A stretch of 64,000 bases of DNA from JAXMAR01 sp046350295 (GCA_046350295.1 JAXMAR010000030.1:31357-95356); one strand, 5' to 3'. Positions 44,923 to 54,750 are shown, counted from the first letter of the stretch. Numbers and translations are program-made. Notes: a model not told the origin generated them from the sequence alone.

Positions 44923-45769
44923 AACGACGCGCGTCCTGGTGCAGGGCCTGGGCAAGGCGGGGACGTTTCACGCCCAGCAGTGTCGGGAATACGGGACGCA
45001 GATCGTCGGCGCCGTCTCGCCCGGCAAGGGGGGGCAGACGAAGGAAGGCTTCGCCCTCTTCAACACCGCGCTCGAGGCGGTGCGCAAGACCGGAGCGAAC
45101 GCCACGATGATCTTCGTCCCGCCCGCCGGCGCCGCCGACGCGATCATGGAAGCGGCCGACGCGGGGATCAATGTGATCGTCTGCATCACCGAGGGCATCC
45201 CCGTGCTCGACATGGCCAAGGCGGTCCCCTTCGTCAAGGGGAGGGGCGCCCGGCTCGTCGGCCCCAACTGCCCCGGCGTCATCACGCCGGGGGAGTGCAA
45301 GATCGGCATCATGCCCGGTTACATCCACAAGCCCGGCCCGATCGGCCTCGTCAGCCGCTCCGGGACGCTGACCTACGAAGGCGTCTGGCAGCTGGGCAAT
45401 GTCGGATTGGGACAATCCACATGCGTCGGCATCGGCGGCGATCCGATTCCGGGCACGAACTTCATCGACGTGCTCAAGATGTTCCAGGACGACCCGAAGA
45501 CCGAAGGCATCCTGATGATGGGCGAGATCGGCGGCACGGCCGAGGAGAACGCGGCGGCCTTCATCAAGCAATACGTGAGGAAGCCGGTGGCGGCGTTCAT
45601 CGCGGGGCAAACCGCTCCCCCCGGCAAACGCATGGGACACGCGGGCGCCATCATCTCCGGCGGCAGCGGCACGGCAAAGGAAAAGATCGCTGCGCTGCGC
45701 GCGGCCGGCATCCTTGTGGCCGACAGCCCCGCCGACCTGGGGACGACGATGAAGAAAGCCCTGGTGTAG
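44903..45769 (+). CDS. sucD: Succinyl-CoA synthetase alpha subunit
   Basis: 288 aa, the standard length. With SucC it converts succinyl-CoA and ADP/GDP to succinate, CoA and ATP/GTP in the citric-acid cycle. The CoA-binding Rossmann region (VLVQGLGKAGTFHAQQ) and the active-site histidine H246, in GKRMGHAGAI, which carries the phosphate, are intact, as is CPGVITPGECKIGIMPG. sucC is not directly upstream, where a small membrane protein overlaps the start. The ATG at 44903 is at the expected N-terminus. Confidence 0.95.
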   Translation: MSILIDKTTRVLVQGLGKAGTFHAQQCREYGTQIVGAVSPGKGGQTKEGFALFNTALEAVRKTGANATMIFVPPAGAADAIMEAADAGINVIVCITEGIPVLDMAKAVPFVKGRGARLVGPNCPGVITPGECKIGIMPGYIHKPGPIGLVSRSGTLTYEGVWQLGNVGLGQSTCVGIGGDPIPGTNFIDVLKMFQDDPKTEGILMMGEIGGTAEENAAAFIKQYVRKPVAAFIAGQTAPPGKRMGHAGAIISGGSGTAKEKIAALRAAGILVADSPADLGTTMKKALV

Positions 45770-45891
45770 GGACGATCCGCTCGCGCACAGTGGCGACGAT
45801 CGGCTACGTCCGTTTTTTGCCCTTGGCGCACCCAAGCCGCGCGCCCACAATCAAGAAGACCGCTTCCCATCAACCAGACCGTGGCGACGCC

Positions 45892-47457
45892 ATGTTCCTG
45901 CTGGAAGTCCTCGACAACCAGGGAAAAAAACGGCAGATTCCGCTGGATCGGCCCCACGTTCTCATTGGCCGCGAGCCTTCCTGTGACATCCACCTGGCCC
46001 ACCCGGCCGTTTCGCGGCGGCATGCCCAGCTGCAGAAGAACGAGCAGGGACGCTGGGTGCTCCAGGACCTTTCCAGCCGCAACCGCGTTTACGTCGACAA
46101 CAAGCCGGTGCAGCAGCTGGTGCTCGACGCCAGCCAGGTCTTCCGCATCGCCGACTATCGACTTTCCTTGGTGGACACCGAGCGCCAGGCGCCCTCCGAG
46201 GTGGATAGCAAGCATCCGACCCCCAACGAAGACACCAACGACACCGGCGTCTTCCTCGAAGAGCATTTTCTCGATAGCCTGACCAGCTTCCAACGCAACC
46301 TCGTGAGCATCGAGGAGCCGCAGCAGGCGCTGGAACTGCTTGCCCAGGAGCTGCGCCGCGTTGTCCGGCCGCAGGTTCTTGCGATCGGTCTGCGCCGGGC
46401 GGAGGGGTACGCCTGGGAGATCGTTCACACCGAGCAGGACGGCGCGCCGCTGCGCGACCGTTTGCAGGAAGCCGACAACAAGGTGGCCGATGAGCCGAGC
46501 TCGCTCCTCTCCTGGCCGAGCACGCCGGCGCCCCAGGCGGAGCAGGCGGCGGGGTGTCTCCTGGTACCGCTGCGCGGACGCCACTCGATCCTCGGGCACG
46601 CCTACATCAGCCGGCCTTACCGCGATCCCTTGCCCGGGGCGACGCAACGCTACCTGATCCTGGCCTGCTCTTACGCGGCGATGGCCTGGGAGAACCTGCA
46701 CCTGACGCGGATTCGCAAGACCCACCTCGATTTCGAGAAGGAGCTGGAGCACGCCCGGCAAATCCAGATCGATCTCTTCCCGAGCGATTTCGACATCGAC
46801 CCGCGCCTCGACGTCTTCGGCGTCAATCTCCCCAGCGCCCGCGTCAGCGGCGACTACTACGACCTGATCCGTACCGGCAAGGACACCGTCGCCTTCATCA
46901 TCGCCGACGCCATGGGGCATGGCCTGCCCGCCGCCCTCCTGATGGCGGCCGTCCGCGCCGGCTTGCGCATGGGCCTACAGCTTGACATTCCGTGGCAGGA
47001 CGCGTTCCGCGGCGTCGACGATCTGATCCGCCAGGCGCGAAGCGACACCTTCGTCACCGGCATGGTCGGGCTATTGAACCTGCGCGAGAAAGAGCTGTTC
47101 CTCGTCTCGGCGGGACATCCCGCCCCTTCCATCCTGGTCGACGGCGTGCCGGTCGCGATCCCCGAGTGCTGCCAGACACGGCCCTGGGGCATCGATCTAG
47201 AGACCGGTTGGGAGGTCGGGCGGCTGGCGCTGCGCGGTAAGCGCTGGTCGATCCTCTGCTTCACCGACGGCGTGACCGAGTCCCCCGCCCAAGGCCAGCG
47301 CAGCTTCGGCGCCCACCGCGTCACCGAGTTCCACCGCAACAACTTCAAGCTCTCCGCCGAGGACCTCTGCCAGGGCCTGCTCAACGACGTCGCCGCCGCC
47401 TACGGCCGCGACACCCTGGCGGACGACCAGACGGTGCTGGTGCTTTGTTCGTCTTGA
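45892..47457 (+). CDS. FHA-GAF-SpoIIE-type PP2C phosphatase
   Basis: 521 aa. An FHA domain (about 1-95; VLIGREPSCDIHLAHPAVSR, SSRNRVYV) binds phosphothreonine peptides. A GAF-like sensor region spans about 120-265. A PPM/SpoIIE-type phosphatase domain covers about 280-521 (RVSGDYYDLI, DAMGHGLPAALLMA, SAGHPAPSI, CFTDGVTES, LADDQTVLVL), with the metal-binding aspartates present. It probably dephosphorylates an anti-sigma antagonist or kinase substrates. FHA-SpoIIE proteins pair with Hanks kinases, several of which lie in this window. The start at 45892 opens exactly at the FHA domain. Confidence 0.9.
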   Translation: MFLLEVLDNQGKKRQIPLDRPHVLIGREPSCDIHLAHPAVSRRHAQLQKNEQGRWVLQDLSSRNRVYVDNKPVQQLVLDASQVFRIADYRLSLVDTERQAPSEVDSKHPTPNEDTNDTGVFLEEHFLDSLTSFQRNLVSIEEPQQALELLAQELRRVVRPQVLAIGLRRAEGYAWEIVHTEQDGAPLRDRLQEADNKVADEPSSLLSWPSTPAPQAEQAAGCLLVPLRGRHSILGHAYISRPYRDPLPGATQRYLILACSYAAMAWENLHLTRIRKTHLDFEKELEHARQIQIDLFPSDFDIDPRLDVFGVNLPSARVSGDYYDLIRTGKDTVAFIIADAMGHGLPAALLMAAVRAGLRMGLQLDIPWQDAFRGVDDLIRQARSDTFVTGMVGLLNLREKELFLVSAGHPAPSILVDGVPVAIPECCQTRPWGIDLETGWEVGRLALRGKRWSILCFTDGVTESPAQGQRSFGAHRVTEFHRNNFKLSAEDLCQGLLNDVAAAYGRDTLADDQTVLVLCSS

Positions 47458-47665
47458 AATCGTCAAACGGGCGCAAAACGCTTCAAGCCAGGCGCCCTGT
47501 CGTGTCAAGCCATGCTGGCGCATCAGCGCCACGACAAGCGCATCTTCACGTTTTCGAGGCGCCCCTCGGCACTCTCCAGAGCGCCGCCGCAATCTGCCGG
47601 CCAACGGATGCATCGGCCTGAGCAAGCCACGGGTTCCTCTTCTCTGTTGGCGTGAGCAGCAAGGC

Positions 47666-47992
47666 ATGCCGGCCATCGACTTTCGCAAAGTTCGAGAGGC
47701 GGTTTCCATGGCGGATGTCCTTGGGCTCGGTTTTGAGGCTGCCCGATCCGCCGGAAGCCAGGTTCGGGGACCGTGCCCCCTGCATGGCGAAGAAGGCGGC
47801 AACCGCGTGTTTTCCGCCATTCTCATCAAGCATGGCTTCCGCTGCTTCAAGTGCGGAGCCGCCGGAAACCAGCTCGACCTTTGGGCGAAAGCGACCAAGA
47901 AGCCGCTCCATGAAGCCGCCCTTGAATTGTGCGCTCGTCTGCATCGAGAGGTTCCCTGGCTGCACAAGCGAACAGAGAAGAGGAACCCGTAA
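47666..47992 (+). CDS. CHC2 zinc-finger (primase-type) small protein
   Basis: 108 aa. A DnaG-like zinc-binding domain: VREAVSMADVLGLG, then GPCPLHGEEGG, then FRCFKCGAAGNQLDLWA. The Cys-X2-His and Cys-X2-Cys ligands of the CHC2 finger are present and the catalytic TOPRIM part is missing. Stand-alone CHC2 proteins occur on mobile elements, where they help replication initiation; here the partner is not visible. It lies just to the left of the frameshift-rich region. The 200 bases upstream (47458-47665) hold no recognised feature. Confidence 0.7.
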   Translation: MPAIDFRKVREAVSMADVLGLGFEAARSAGSQVRGPCPLHGEEGGNRVFSAILIKHGFRCFKCGAAGNQLDLWAKATKKPLHEAALELCARLHREVPWLHKRTEKRNP

Positions 47993-48061
47993 CGGGACTG
48001 CGCGAGGCGACCGACGAAAACAACACGCGAAAACCGGATGAGCCTTTTTTTGCGTGGCAGG

Positions 48062-48902
48062 TCAGTCACGCAAAGCGAATTCCTCGATCGCCCGCACGAA
48101 CTCACCCTCCTTCTCGAACATCGGCAAGTGCCCGCTGTCCTTGATCAGCTTCAGCTCGGCGTGCAGCGCTTGCGATAGGCTTCGCCGTAGGCCGGCGGGA
48201 TCAGCCTGTCGTCGTCGCCCCAGACGAGCAGCGTCGGGCATTGCACGCGCCTAAGGCGGTCGGCCAGCTTCGGATTGTAGGGCCGTTCCCAGACCAGGCG
48301 GGCGAGGACCGTTAGCGCCTGGTAGGCATTGAGCATCGTCATTTCGTCCGGCTTGTCCTTGATGACCAGGCTCGCCATCGCCCCCTGCGGATCGTGGAAG
48401 AGCAAGTCGCGCATCTTGTCCCGGTCGTGCATGATGCGGAACAGGTCGGGCAGCGGTTGCTCCTCGACCCAGAGGCCCGGCGCGTCCGCGATCCACAGCT
48501 TTTTCACCCCGCTCCGGCCAGCGGCATGGAGACTATAGCCGCGATCCAGCCCCCCAGGCTGACGCCCCCCAGGATGACCTCCTCCAACTCCAGCGCGTCG
48601 AGCAGTTCGATGTAGTGGAACGCCATGTCCTCGATGGTGTCGATCCGGTCGAAGCCTTCCGATCTGCCGAAGCCGGGGTGAGTAGGCGCCAGGACGCGGA
48701 ACTTTTTGGCCCAGGTCTGGAAAAAAGGCAGCCACATGAAGGATTCGCCAAGCGTGCTGTGCAGGTAGACGAAGGCCGGCCCGGCGCCGCCATGGCGCAG
48801 CACCGTCTTGCGGCCGCCGACGTCGATGATCTCCTCCTCGCCGCCCCCCTTGGAGAGGAGCACGCGGACGCCGTATTTGAGCTTCTTGAGGAACTTGAAC
48901 AT
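48062..48902 (-). pseudogene. Alpha/beta-hydrolase with two frameshifts
   Basis: The first part (from ATG 48902) reads as a hydrolase with lid: VYLHSTLGESFMWLPFFQTW, LAPTHPGFGRSEGFD, nucleophile elbow GGVSLGGW. After GGWIAA, at about 48530, the frame must shift to continue HAAGRSGVKKLWIADAPGLW up to CPTLLVWGDDDRLIPP. A second shift at about 48170 is needed to reach LKLIKDSGHLPMFEKEGE, which holds the catalytic histidine, and the stop at 48062. The protein would be about 280 aa. These are either real disruptions or indel errors. Confidence 0.75.
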
Positions 48903-49076
48903 CGAGCGTCTCGTTTAGCCCCGGTTCGCGGAACCGGGCCGGACCACATCCCGCTTCAATAACCCCGATGCTACGCGGGACCCTTTACCAAGCCAACCCG
49001 ATTTCGATTGCGAAACGGCAAGCGACCAACTAGAGTGCGATCATCCGACTCGATGCACGCCTTCTGGAGCCTCACC

Positions 49077-49910
49077 ATGATTCGCCGTCTCGCGTTTGTC
49101 GCCGCCTTCCTCGCCGTCGCCGGCCCCGCCTCCGCCGAACCCGTGACCAAGCCGATCCGGCTTTTCAACGGCAAGGACCTCGCTAACTTCTACACCTACC
49201 TCGGCAGCCCGACGAAGGGGGGCAAGGCGTACGGCAAGAACAACGACCCGGAAAAAATCTTCAGTGTGGTCGACGCCGACGGCAAGCCGGCCATCCGTGT
49301 CTCCGGCAAGGTATTCGGCTGCTTCGTCACCGAGAAGGAATACGAGAACTATCACCTCACCGTCGAGTTCAAGTGGGGCAAGGAGACCTGGCCGCCGCGC
49401 GAGAAGGGAGCGCGCGACAGCGGCATCCTCCTCCACTGCGTCGGCGAGGACGGCGCGGCGAGCGGCGTCTGGCTCGAATCGGTCGAGTGCCAGATGATCG
49501 AAGGGGGCACGGGCGACTTCATCCTCGTCAAGGGCAAGAATACGCCGAGCCTGAGCGTCAAGGTGAAGAACATCCCGACCGGCGCCGGCGACAAGAAGAG
49601 CCCGCAGCCCTATTTCGACCCCGACGGCATGCTGACCAAGTTCACCGGCGGTCGCATCAACTGGTGGGGCCGCGATCCGGTCTGGAAGGACACCGTCGGC
49701 TTCCGCGGCAAGAACGACGTGGAACGGCTCGCGGGGGAATGGAACACGCTCGAATGCGTCTGCGACGGCGGCAATATCACCAACATCCTCAACGGCAAGG
49801 TCGTCAACGCCGGCACGGAATGCAGCCACACACGCGGCAAGATCCTGTTCCAGTCCGAAGGGGCCGAGGTGTTCTTCCGCCGCATCGATCTGGCGCCGGT
49901 GAAGAAATAG
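49077..49910 (+). CDS. DUF1080 (3-keto-disaccharide hydrolase) family protein
   Basis: 277 aa with a signal peptide (MIRRLAFVAAFLAVAGPASA). The DUF1080 jelly-roll follows: PIRLFNGKDLANFYTYLG at the start, YENYHLTVEFKWG, SGILLHCVG, WLESVECQMIEGGTGDFIL, AGEWNTLECVCDGGNI, and the closing GAEVFFRRIDL. This fold is shared with laminarinase-like lectins; a few members hydrolyse 3-keto-glycosides. It is hugely expanded in planctomycetes. The start at 49077 gives the signal peptide. Monocistronic. Confidence 0.9.
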   Translation: MIRRLAFVAAFLAVAGPASAEPVTKPIRLFNGKDLANFYTYLGSPTKGGKAYGKNNDPEKIFSVVDADGKPAIRVSGKVFGCFVTEKEYENYHLTVEFKWGKETWPPREKGARDSGILLHCVGEDGAASGVWLESVECQMIEGGTGDFILVKGKNTPSLSVKVKNIPTGAGDKKSPQPYFDPDGMLTKFTGGRINWWGRDPVWKDTVGFRGKNDVERLAGEWNTLECVCDGGNITNILNGKVVNAGTECSHTRGKILFQSEGAEVFFRRIDLAPVKK

Positions 49911-50015
49911 CGAACGCTCGTTCCCAGGCTCCGCCTGGGAACGCACTGCCTGGAGGCTCTGCCTCCCGATTTCAGTGCTCGCCCGAGTTTCGCCTTGTGT
50001 CAGCGCGATGGTGCG

Positions 50016-50282
50016 ATGGCGACGCCGATTCAACTTGAGGACGGTAACACGCTCCTGGCTATCGTTAAGGACGGCAAGGTGATCGCGCACACGCGGGACA
50101 TCGCGCTGTCCCACGCCGAATTCGTGCGTCGAACGATGGGGGAGCGTCCGAAGGGCGCTTGGGTCGGCACCATCCGGAAAGCGAGCGGCGAGGTGATGCC
50201 GTTCAACTCGCGAACCTTCTATGGCAATCAACTGCCGGCCGCACAAGACGTGGTGGATGCCGTAAGAGCGATGTTCGGATGA
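50016..50282 (+). CDS. Small hypothetical protein
   Basis: 88 aa starting at ATG 50016 (MATPIQLEDGNTLLAIVKDG). It is alpha/beta with repeated charged residues, and no family was recognised. It is followed after seven bases by another small ORF and is therefore probably bicistronic. The seven residues upstream of 50016 in the same frame are unlikely to be translated. Confidence 0.5.
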   Translation: MATPIQLEDGNTLLAIVKDGKVIAHTRDIALSHAEFVRRTMGERPKGAWVGTIRKASGEVMPFNSRTFYGNQLPAAQDVVDAVRAMFG

Positions 50283-50289
50283 GACTATC

Positions 50290-50673
50290 GTGAACGCTGC
50301 CCGACAACTTGAGCTCCGCGCTTCGTTGCGGCGTGAACTTGAGCGCCAGTCGCAAGAGCGGCTCTTCAGTGGCACGGACCGAGTCGCTTGGCTCCTCGCC
50401 GAGCTAGACAATTACATCGAACGTTGGCTCGGTCTTTTTGCACTGAACTACCCAGAAGCCACGGGTGGCCCCAGCGATGACCTCTTCTGCATGATCGAAA
50501 TCGGCTCGGAAATCATCGGCGATGAATTGCACCGTGTCGAATCACTAGCCAACGCGGAAGGTTGGCGAGAGTTTCTTGCCGTCCTGGCGGCCGTTCGTGC
50601 TGGGCATGGGCTTGTGGATCCGACGCAACTAGCCAGCAAGCTCCGTGTTTTTCGCGCCGAGTTTTCAGCCTAG
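50290..50673 (+). CDS. Small hypothetical helical protein
   Basis: 127 aa from a GTG at 50290, seven bases after the preceding stop. It is helical throughout (LELRASLRRELERQSQER, VAWLLAELDNYIERWLGLF) with no signal peptide. The function is unknown; the tight spacing suggests that it works with the preceding 88-aa protein. Confidence 0.5.
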   Translation: MNAARQLELRASLRRELERQSQERLFSGTDRVAWLLAELDNYIERWLGLFALNYPEATGGPSDDLFCMIEIGSEIIGDELHRVESLANAEGWREFLAVLAAVRAGHGLVDPTQLASKLRVFRAEFSA

Positions 50674-50728
50674 AGTTCACGACCTGGCGCCGGCGAACGC
50701 TGTTTTCAGGGCGACGGATGGATTGAAA

Positions 50729-51157
50729 CTACGGCTCAGGCGGATGCCATCCTGCGGCGACCCAGAGCTTTCGCGCCGCGACTAAGACGCCGCGGTTCAG
50801 GTTCAGAGCGACAACGGTCGCCCGCCCCGTGGCAGTAAGCCCGACAATGCGATCTGCTTCTTTCGTCCACCGAAAATGTTCCGCCCAAATCTGCCGACGA
50901 GGATCGAACAGCCGGACCTGCTCTCCGCTGAGGGGGTCAATCGTAACGATGCGGTTGGACTTATGATCGTTGCACAGCGAGCAGGCCAACCAGAGATTCT
51001 CCTCCTCTGTCAGGCCTCCGAGCGATTCGGGGACGAGGTGATCGAGTTCCATCGGCGCGCCGACTACCGACTCGGCGGACAGACAGTAACCGCATCGATA
51101 GCGAGCGGCCCTTGCTACTTTTTCGCGAAGGTCCTTTGGGATGTGCGTGCGGCTCAT
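50729..51157 (-). CDS. HNH endonuclease domain protein
   Basis: 142 aa. An HNH motif is clear: RCGYCLSAESVVG, MELDHLVPESLGG, EENLWLACSLCNDHKSN, with two CxxC pairs binding structural zinc and the HH/N catalytic centre. The C-terminal half is unlike classical homing enzymes. The gene starts inside the last bases of the ORF at 51154-51561 (ATGA overlap), so the two are translationally coupled. The neighbour may control or target the nuclease; this pair resembles accessory two-gene units found scattered in planctomycetes and cyanobacteria. Confidence 0.8.
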   Translation of the reverse strand: MSRTHIPKDLREKVARAARYRCGYCLSAESVVGAPMELDHLVPESLGGLTEEENLWLACSLCNDHKSNRIVTIDPLSGEQVRLFDPRRQIWAEHFRWTKEADRIVGLTATGRATVVALNLNRGVLVAARKLWVAAGWHPPEP

Positions 51158-51561
51158 GACGACACGACTTCTCCAACGTCATGTCCCCGTGCCTTCAAAA
51201 GCGCCGCCGCCTGAGCCCGAACGAGAAGATGACGCTCGTAGTGCCGCATCAATCCGGCAAGAGTCGTCTCCTCGGCCGGCGTTAGTCCTTCCCGTTGCCG
51301 TTTGTGATGCAGCGTCTCCAAATCCGCGCTGACTTCGGCTGCCAAACGTCCTCGTGCCGCCTTCCAGAGCGAGGCATCGTCGAGAACTTGAAGCGAGTCG
51401 CGAATCTCAGCGCTGTCCTTCAAAGGCGGATCGCAGGGAACGGCGGACGCGAGCAGTTCCAGGGTCTCCTCTTCGATAGATCGACTAGCCTGATCGGCCT
51501 GCCGTTTCAACGAGCGATAAAGCGGTTCCGGAATGTGTAGAATCAGATCTTGCGTGCTCAT
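51154..51561 (-). CDS. Hypothetical protein, partner of the HNH endonuclease
   Basis: 135 aa. The N-terminus (DLILHIPEPLYRSLKRQADQ) looks like the ribbon-helix-helix-type start of many antitoxins and of bacterial proteins that bind DNA as dimers (SIEEETLELLASAV). The rest is helical. It is directly coupled to the HNH gene. An antitoxin or specificity role is a guess; the RHH-like start is what can be seen. Confidence 0.65.
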   Translation of the reverse strand: MSTQDLILHIPEPLYRSLKRQADQASRSIEEETLELLASAVPCDPPLKDSAEIRDSLQVLDDASLWKAARGRLAAEVSADLETLHHKRQREGLTPAEETTLAGLMRHYERHLLVRAQAAALLKARGHDVGEVVSS

Positions 51562-51657
51562 CGTCTTTTCCGTCCTGCTCTACTTCGGCGTGCCGCAGTC
51601 CGCACCGATCGCCATCTCCTTGAGGGCCTACCGCTGTCTCCGGCTCGATGTCCGGCC

Positions 51658-52393
51658 TCATTTCTTCTTCTCAAAGATGATCACGTGCTGCCACGGCAGA
51701 TGCCCCTGCGTCTCGACGTGCCGCAGCCCCGGCCAGATCGCCATTTCCTTGAGCACCTGCTTCTCCGTCATCTTGTGGACGAGTTTGATCAGCACGTCCG
51801 GGTCTTTCGCCGCGGAACTCGACAGGAGCCATGCGGCCGCCCGGCTTCAAGGCGCACGGATCATCTTTTCGGTCGTCTCGTGAGTACGATGGCTCGTGGT
51901 AGACGTCGACCATGAAGATGAGGTCGACGGCGGCGCAGCAGGCAGCGCAGGGTCCAGCAGGCGGTGTTCTCGATCAGCTCGATGTTCTTGACCCCCTTCT
52001 TCAGCATCCGCGTCTTGGTGATCTTGAGCATCTCCTTCTGGATGTCGACCGCGTAGACCTTCCCCTTCTCGCCGACGATGTCCGCGAGCTGAAGGTGTAG
52101 AAGCCGCTGCCGGCGCCTAGGTCGGCGACGACGTCGCCCGGCCTGATCTTGAGCCTGGGCAAGAGCTTCGAGGCGTGTTCTTCCTTCTCGCGCTCGGGGC
52201 GGTCGAGCCAGCTGGCGCCGTGGTAGGTCATGACCTGGGCGATCTCCCGGCCCAGGTAGAACTTGCCGAGGCCGTCCGGATCGTGATCCTCGCGCGTTTC
52301 ATAGCGTGGCTTCTCGGCCGTCTTGCCGGCTTGGGCGGCGTGAGAGAAGACGAAAAGCGCCGGCACAAGGGGCAGCCAGAGGAAGCGTTTCAC
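51658..52393 (-). pseudogene. Class I SAM-dependent methyltransferase, several frameshifts
   Basis: The start (52393) encodes a signal-like N-terminus and KLLPRLKIRPGDVVADLGAG, the SAM-binding motif I. After GSGFYTF the frame changes to read LADIVGEKGKVYAVDIQKEM and then LKKGVKNIELIENT. A further frame gives DLIFMVDVYHEPSYS, and the last gives VHKMTEKQVLKEMAIWPG and WQHVIIFEKKK before the stop at 51658-51660. At least four indels are needed. When whole this would be an exported or lipid-type methyltransferase of about 240 aa, close to planctomycete families. Confidence 0.75.
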
Positions 52394-52408
52394 AGGCAGA
52401 CTCCAGAG

Positions 52409-52858
52409 TTATTTCTTGTACGCGCGCTGGTCGCCGCCGGCCGCAGCTCGACGCGCTTGTTGTTGTGGGGCTCGCCCAGGACTCTGCGGGCCTTGTCGAG
52501 GTTGGCGACCTTGAAGATGCCGAAGACCTTGCCGTTGCGGCCGCCGGAGGAGCAGTAAGCGTAGTCGATACCGATGTGGTCGGCGGCGAGGACTTCGCAA
52601 ATGTGGGCGAGGGCGCCCGGCTGGTTCTGAAACCGACGGCGAGGACGTCCGATTCGGTGAAGGGCGTATTGAGGCCTTGCATGACGCCCGGACCGTGGCC
52701 TCGTCCTCTGTCACGAGGCGCAGGACATTGTGCTCGTGCTTGTCCATGACCGAGAGGGCCACGATGTTGATCTTGCTCTTCGCCAGCTCGGAGAGGATCT
52801 GCGGCAGCCGCCCGGGCTTGCTCTCGAGGAACACGGTGATCTGCTTGCGTGTCTGCAT
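52409..52858 (-). pseudogene. ACT-domain protein with frameshifts
   Basis: The frame opens with MQTRKQITVFLESKPGRLPQ and SKINIVALSVMDKHEHNVLR, a clear ACT domain (amino-acid-binding regulatory fold). It then changes frame: MQGLNTPFTESDVLAV in one, a second ACT half (GALAHICEVLAADHIGIDYA, CSSGGRNGKVFGIFKV) in another, and returns to the first for the stop at 52409. The first and last segments share a frame, so at least two or three compensating indels lie between. When intact it would be a tandem ACT protein of about 145 aa. Confidence 0.7.
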
Positions 52859-52993
52859 GGGACGCTCCAGCAGCGTCGGTTGTTTCATCGGTGATGTTGC
52901 AGGCGTTGTATTCTATCGACGGCTGCGCGGTCAAAGGCTCGGCGCCCCGGCCCTCTCCCAGCGGCGGGGGAGAGGGAGAGACCGGACGCCGCG

Positions 52994-54417
52994 CTAGGGA
53001 GCGCCGAGCTTGTGCTTGGCGAAAGTCAGCGTGCGCACGCCGAGGCCCGTCGAGGACGCGTTTGTCGTCGTCACTGTTTCGGGCAGATCGAAGGCCCCGA
53101 CGCGGACCCAGGTGTTGCGCGTCGCGGTCGAGGATCGGAGGGCGCCTCCTTTGTCAAAGAAGTTGACGACATAGAAGAGCGGCAAGTAGGTCTTCTCCTT
53201 GGTCCACTGGTTCTCCAGGACCGTGATGGTGAAGCGCCCCTCGCCCGCCGCGCGATTGACCTCCAGGATTTGCCGGTCCTTGATGCGATAGCTCGAGTGC
53301 ATGTCATCGCCGATGACCTCGATCAGCCGGCCGAGCGGATGGTCCTTCACCGCGTCGCCGAAGACGCAGGGCGTTTCGGCCGTGCCGCCGGGGAGGCGAT
53401 GACCGACGAGCGAGCCGATTTCAGCTCGCACCGTCTTGAGGAGGGCGGCGTCCCCGTCCGTGAGATCGGCCAGGTCGGTGGCGAGGTCGATCTTGCCGGT
53501 CGGCGCGACGCTCACGCGAGGCCGGGATGATCCTGCCGTCGCGGTTGATGGTGAGCTGGGCGCTGAAGCCGGGGAACTTGTCCCACAGGGCGCGGGCGCC
53601 GCGGGCATCGTCGAGCAGCTTGACGGCGGCCGGGTCGGCTTTCTTACCGCCGACGAAGCTGACCTCGCTTTCCTTTTCCTTCGGTTTGCGCACGCGGTCG
53701 GGGGGCAGACGGAACGTCAGCGTCGTGTAGTGCCGGATCTCGCCGTACTTCTTTCCGTCACTTCTCCCGCCTTCTTCTCGACGTGCTTTATGAGGACGGC
53801 AATGACTGAGCCCGGCCCCATCTTCCAGCCCGAGTCCTTGACGGCCGTGCCGATCTCCCAGTAGCCGTCCGCGCCGCTCTTGGCCTTGATGGGCGCGTCT
53901 TCTTGTCCCGCCAGCATCAGAGTGATCTCCGCCGCGGCGAGCGGCTTGCCCTGAAACAGCACCTGGAGGAACTCGCGCTTGTCTTTGGGGCCCGCCACGA
54001 CCTCGAGCGGCAACTCCTTCAGCCCGTCGTACATGGCGCGCGGCCTGGATCCGTCCGTCTCCGTGCCGCTCAACAGCATCGCCTTGGGATGAGTACATGA
54101 GCAGGAACGGATCGCCTTCTCTTGCTCATCACGCCATAAGCGCAAACGCCCGCCACAAGCACCGGCCGCTCCCCTTTCGCCACCACTTCGAAGTGATGCT
54201 TCTTCTCGGTCATGCGGACGTCGGCCGCCTTGTCTTCGGCGTCGCGGGCAAAGAGCTTGGTTGCGGCGATCTTGGCGATCGGCACATCCTCATCGGGGGC
54301 AAGCTTGTCGCTGAAGACCATGGAAAAGGATTTGTCTCCTTGTCCGGATCAGGTAGATGAAGTGCGGCGAGCCGGATAAACGCGGGCAAGAAGCAGAAGG
54401 GAGAGCAAGCGCCTCAT
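52994..54417 (-). pseudogene. DUF4198/DUF3386-type secreted protein, multiple frameshifts
   Basis: The start at 54417 encodes a signal-like MRRLLSLLLL. Fragments in changing frames follow: HFIYLI, then MVFSDKLAPDEDVPIAKIAA and LVAGVCAYGVMS, then MYDGLKELPLEVVAGPKDKR and DGYWEIGTAV (the DUF4198, nickel/cobalt-uptake-like, part). After another shift comes the DUF3386-like part: HYTTLTFRLPPDRV, ARALWDKFPGFSAQLTINRD, then GKIDLATDLADLTDGD, IEVIGDDMHSSYRIKDRQIL, LPLFYVVNFFDKGGALRSS and the stop at 52994. At least five indels are required. When whole it would be about 470 aa. The family names are from memory and the order is clear. Confidence 0.7.
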
Positions 54418-54532
54418 AAGAGACTCCTGAAGGGATCGGGCCGAAGAGGATGCAGTTGAGCGTAGAGGAGACGACGCGGCTCCGCAAGAGGCGACTAGAG
54501 TGATACACAGTCTCATCAAAAAAAACCCATTA

Positions 54533-54560
54533 TTGACACAACATCTCAATAACGTAGAAT
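54533..54560 (+). promoter_or_regulatory. Near-consensus sigma70 promoter
   Basis: TTGACA (54533-54538) is a perfect -35 element; TAGAAT (54555-54560) matches the -10 element at five of six positions, with a 16-base spacer. AGGAG (54568-54572) and ATG 54578 follow at ideal distances. Such a good match stands out here, and lies 190 bases from the tRNA fragment. The remainder of 54418-54532 holds nothing else recognised. Confidence 0.6.
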
Positions 54561-54577
54561 CGCCCCTAGGAGTTCTC

Positions 54578-54682
54578 ATGGCGACAAATGCAGACGGTTT
54601 CCGCCGCGGCGAAAGACGAAAGAAACCGCGCTTCGGGCCGGCGGCATCGAGCCGGCAACTCTTCGGCTGGCAGGAGATCTGA
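54578..54682 (+). pseudogene. Short ORF behind strong promoter, probably a truncated gene
   Basis: The frame reads 34 residues (MATNADGFRRGERRKKPRFG...QLFGWQEI) and stops. Promoter, ribosome-binding site and start are all good, but the product is very small and basic. It may be a small DNA-binding protein of the element or the 5' end of a lost gene such as an integrase; there is no match to support either. The bases from 54683 to 54750 are unassigned. Confidence 0.4.
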
Positions 54683-54750
54683 TCGAGCACGAAGGGCGCG
54701 CTATGTTGCGGATCACACGGCTACGCGCAAGTTGATCTTGCAGAAATGAA

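Noticed and set aside
45770..45891. Intrinsic terminator after sucD
   Set aside because: A TTTTTT run is present near 45813, but no stable stem directly precedes it.
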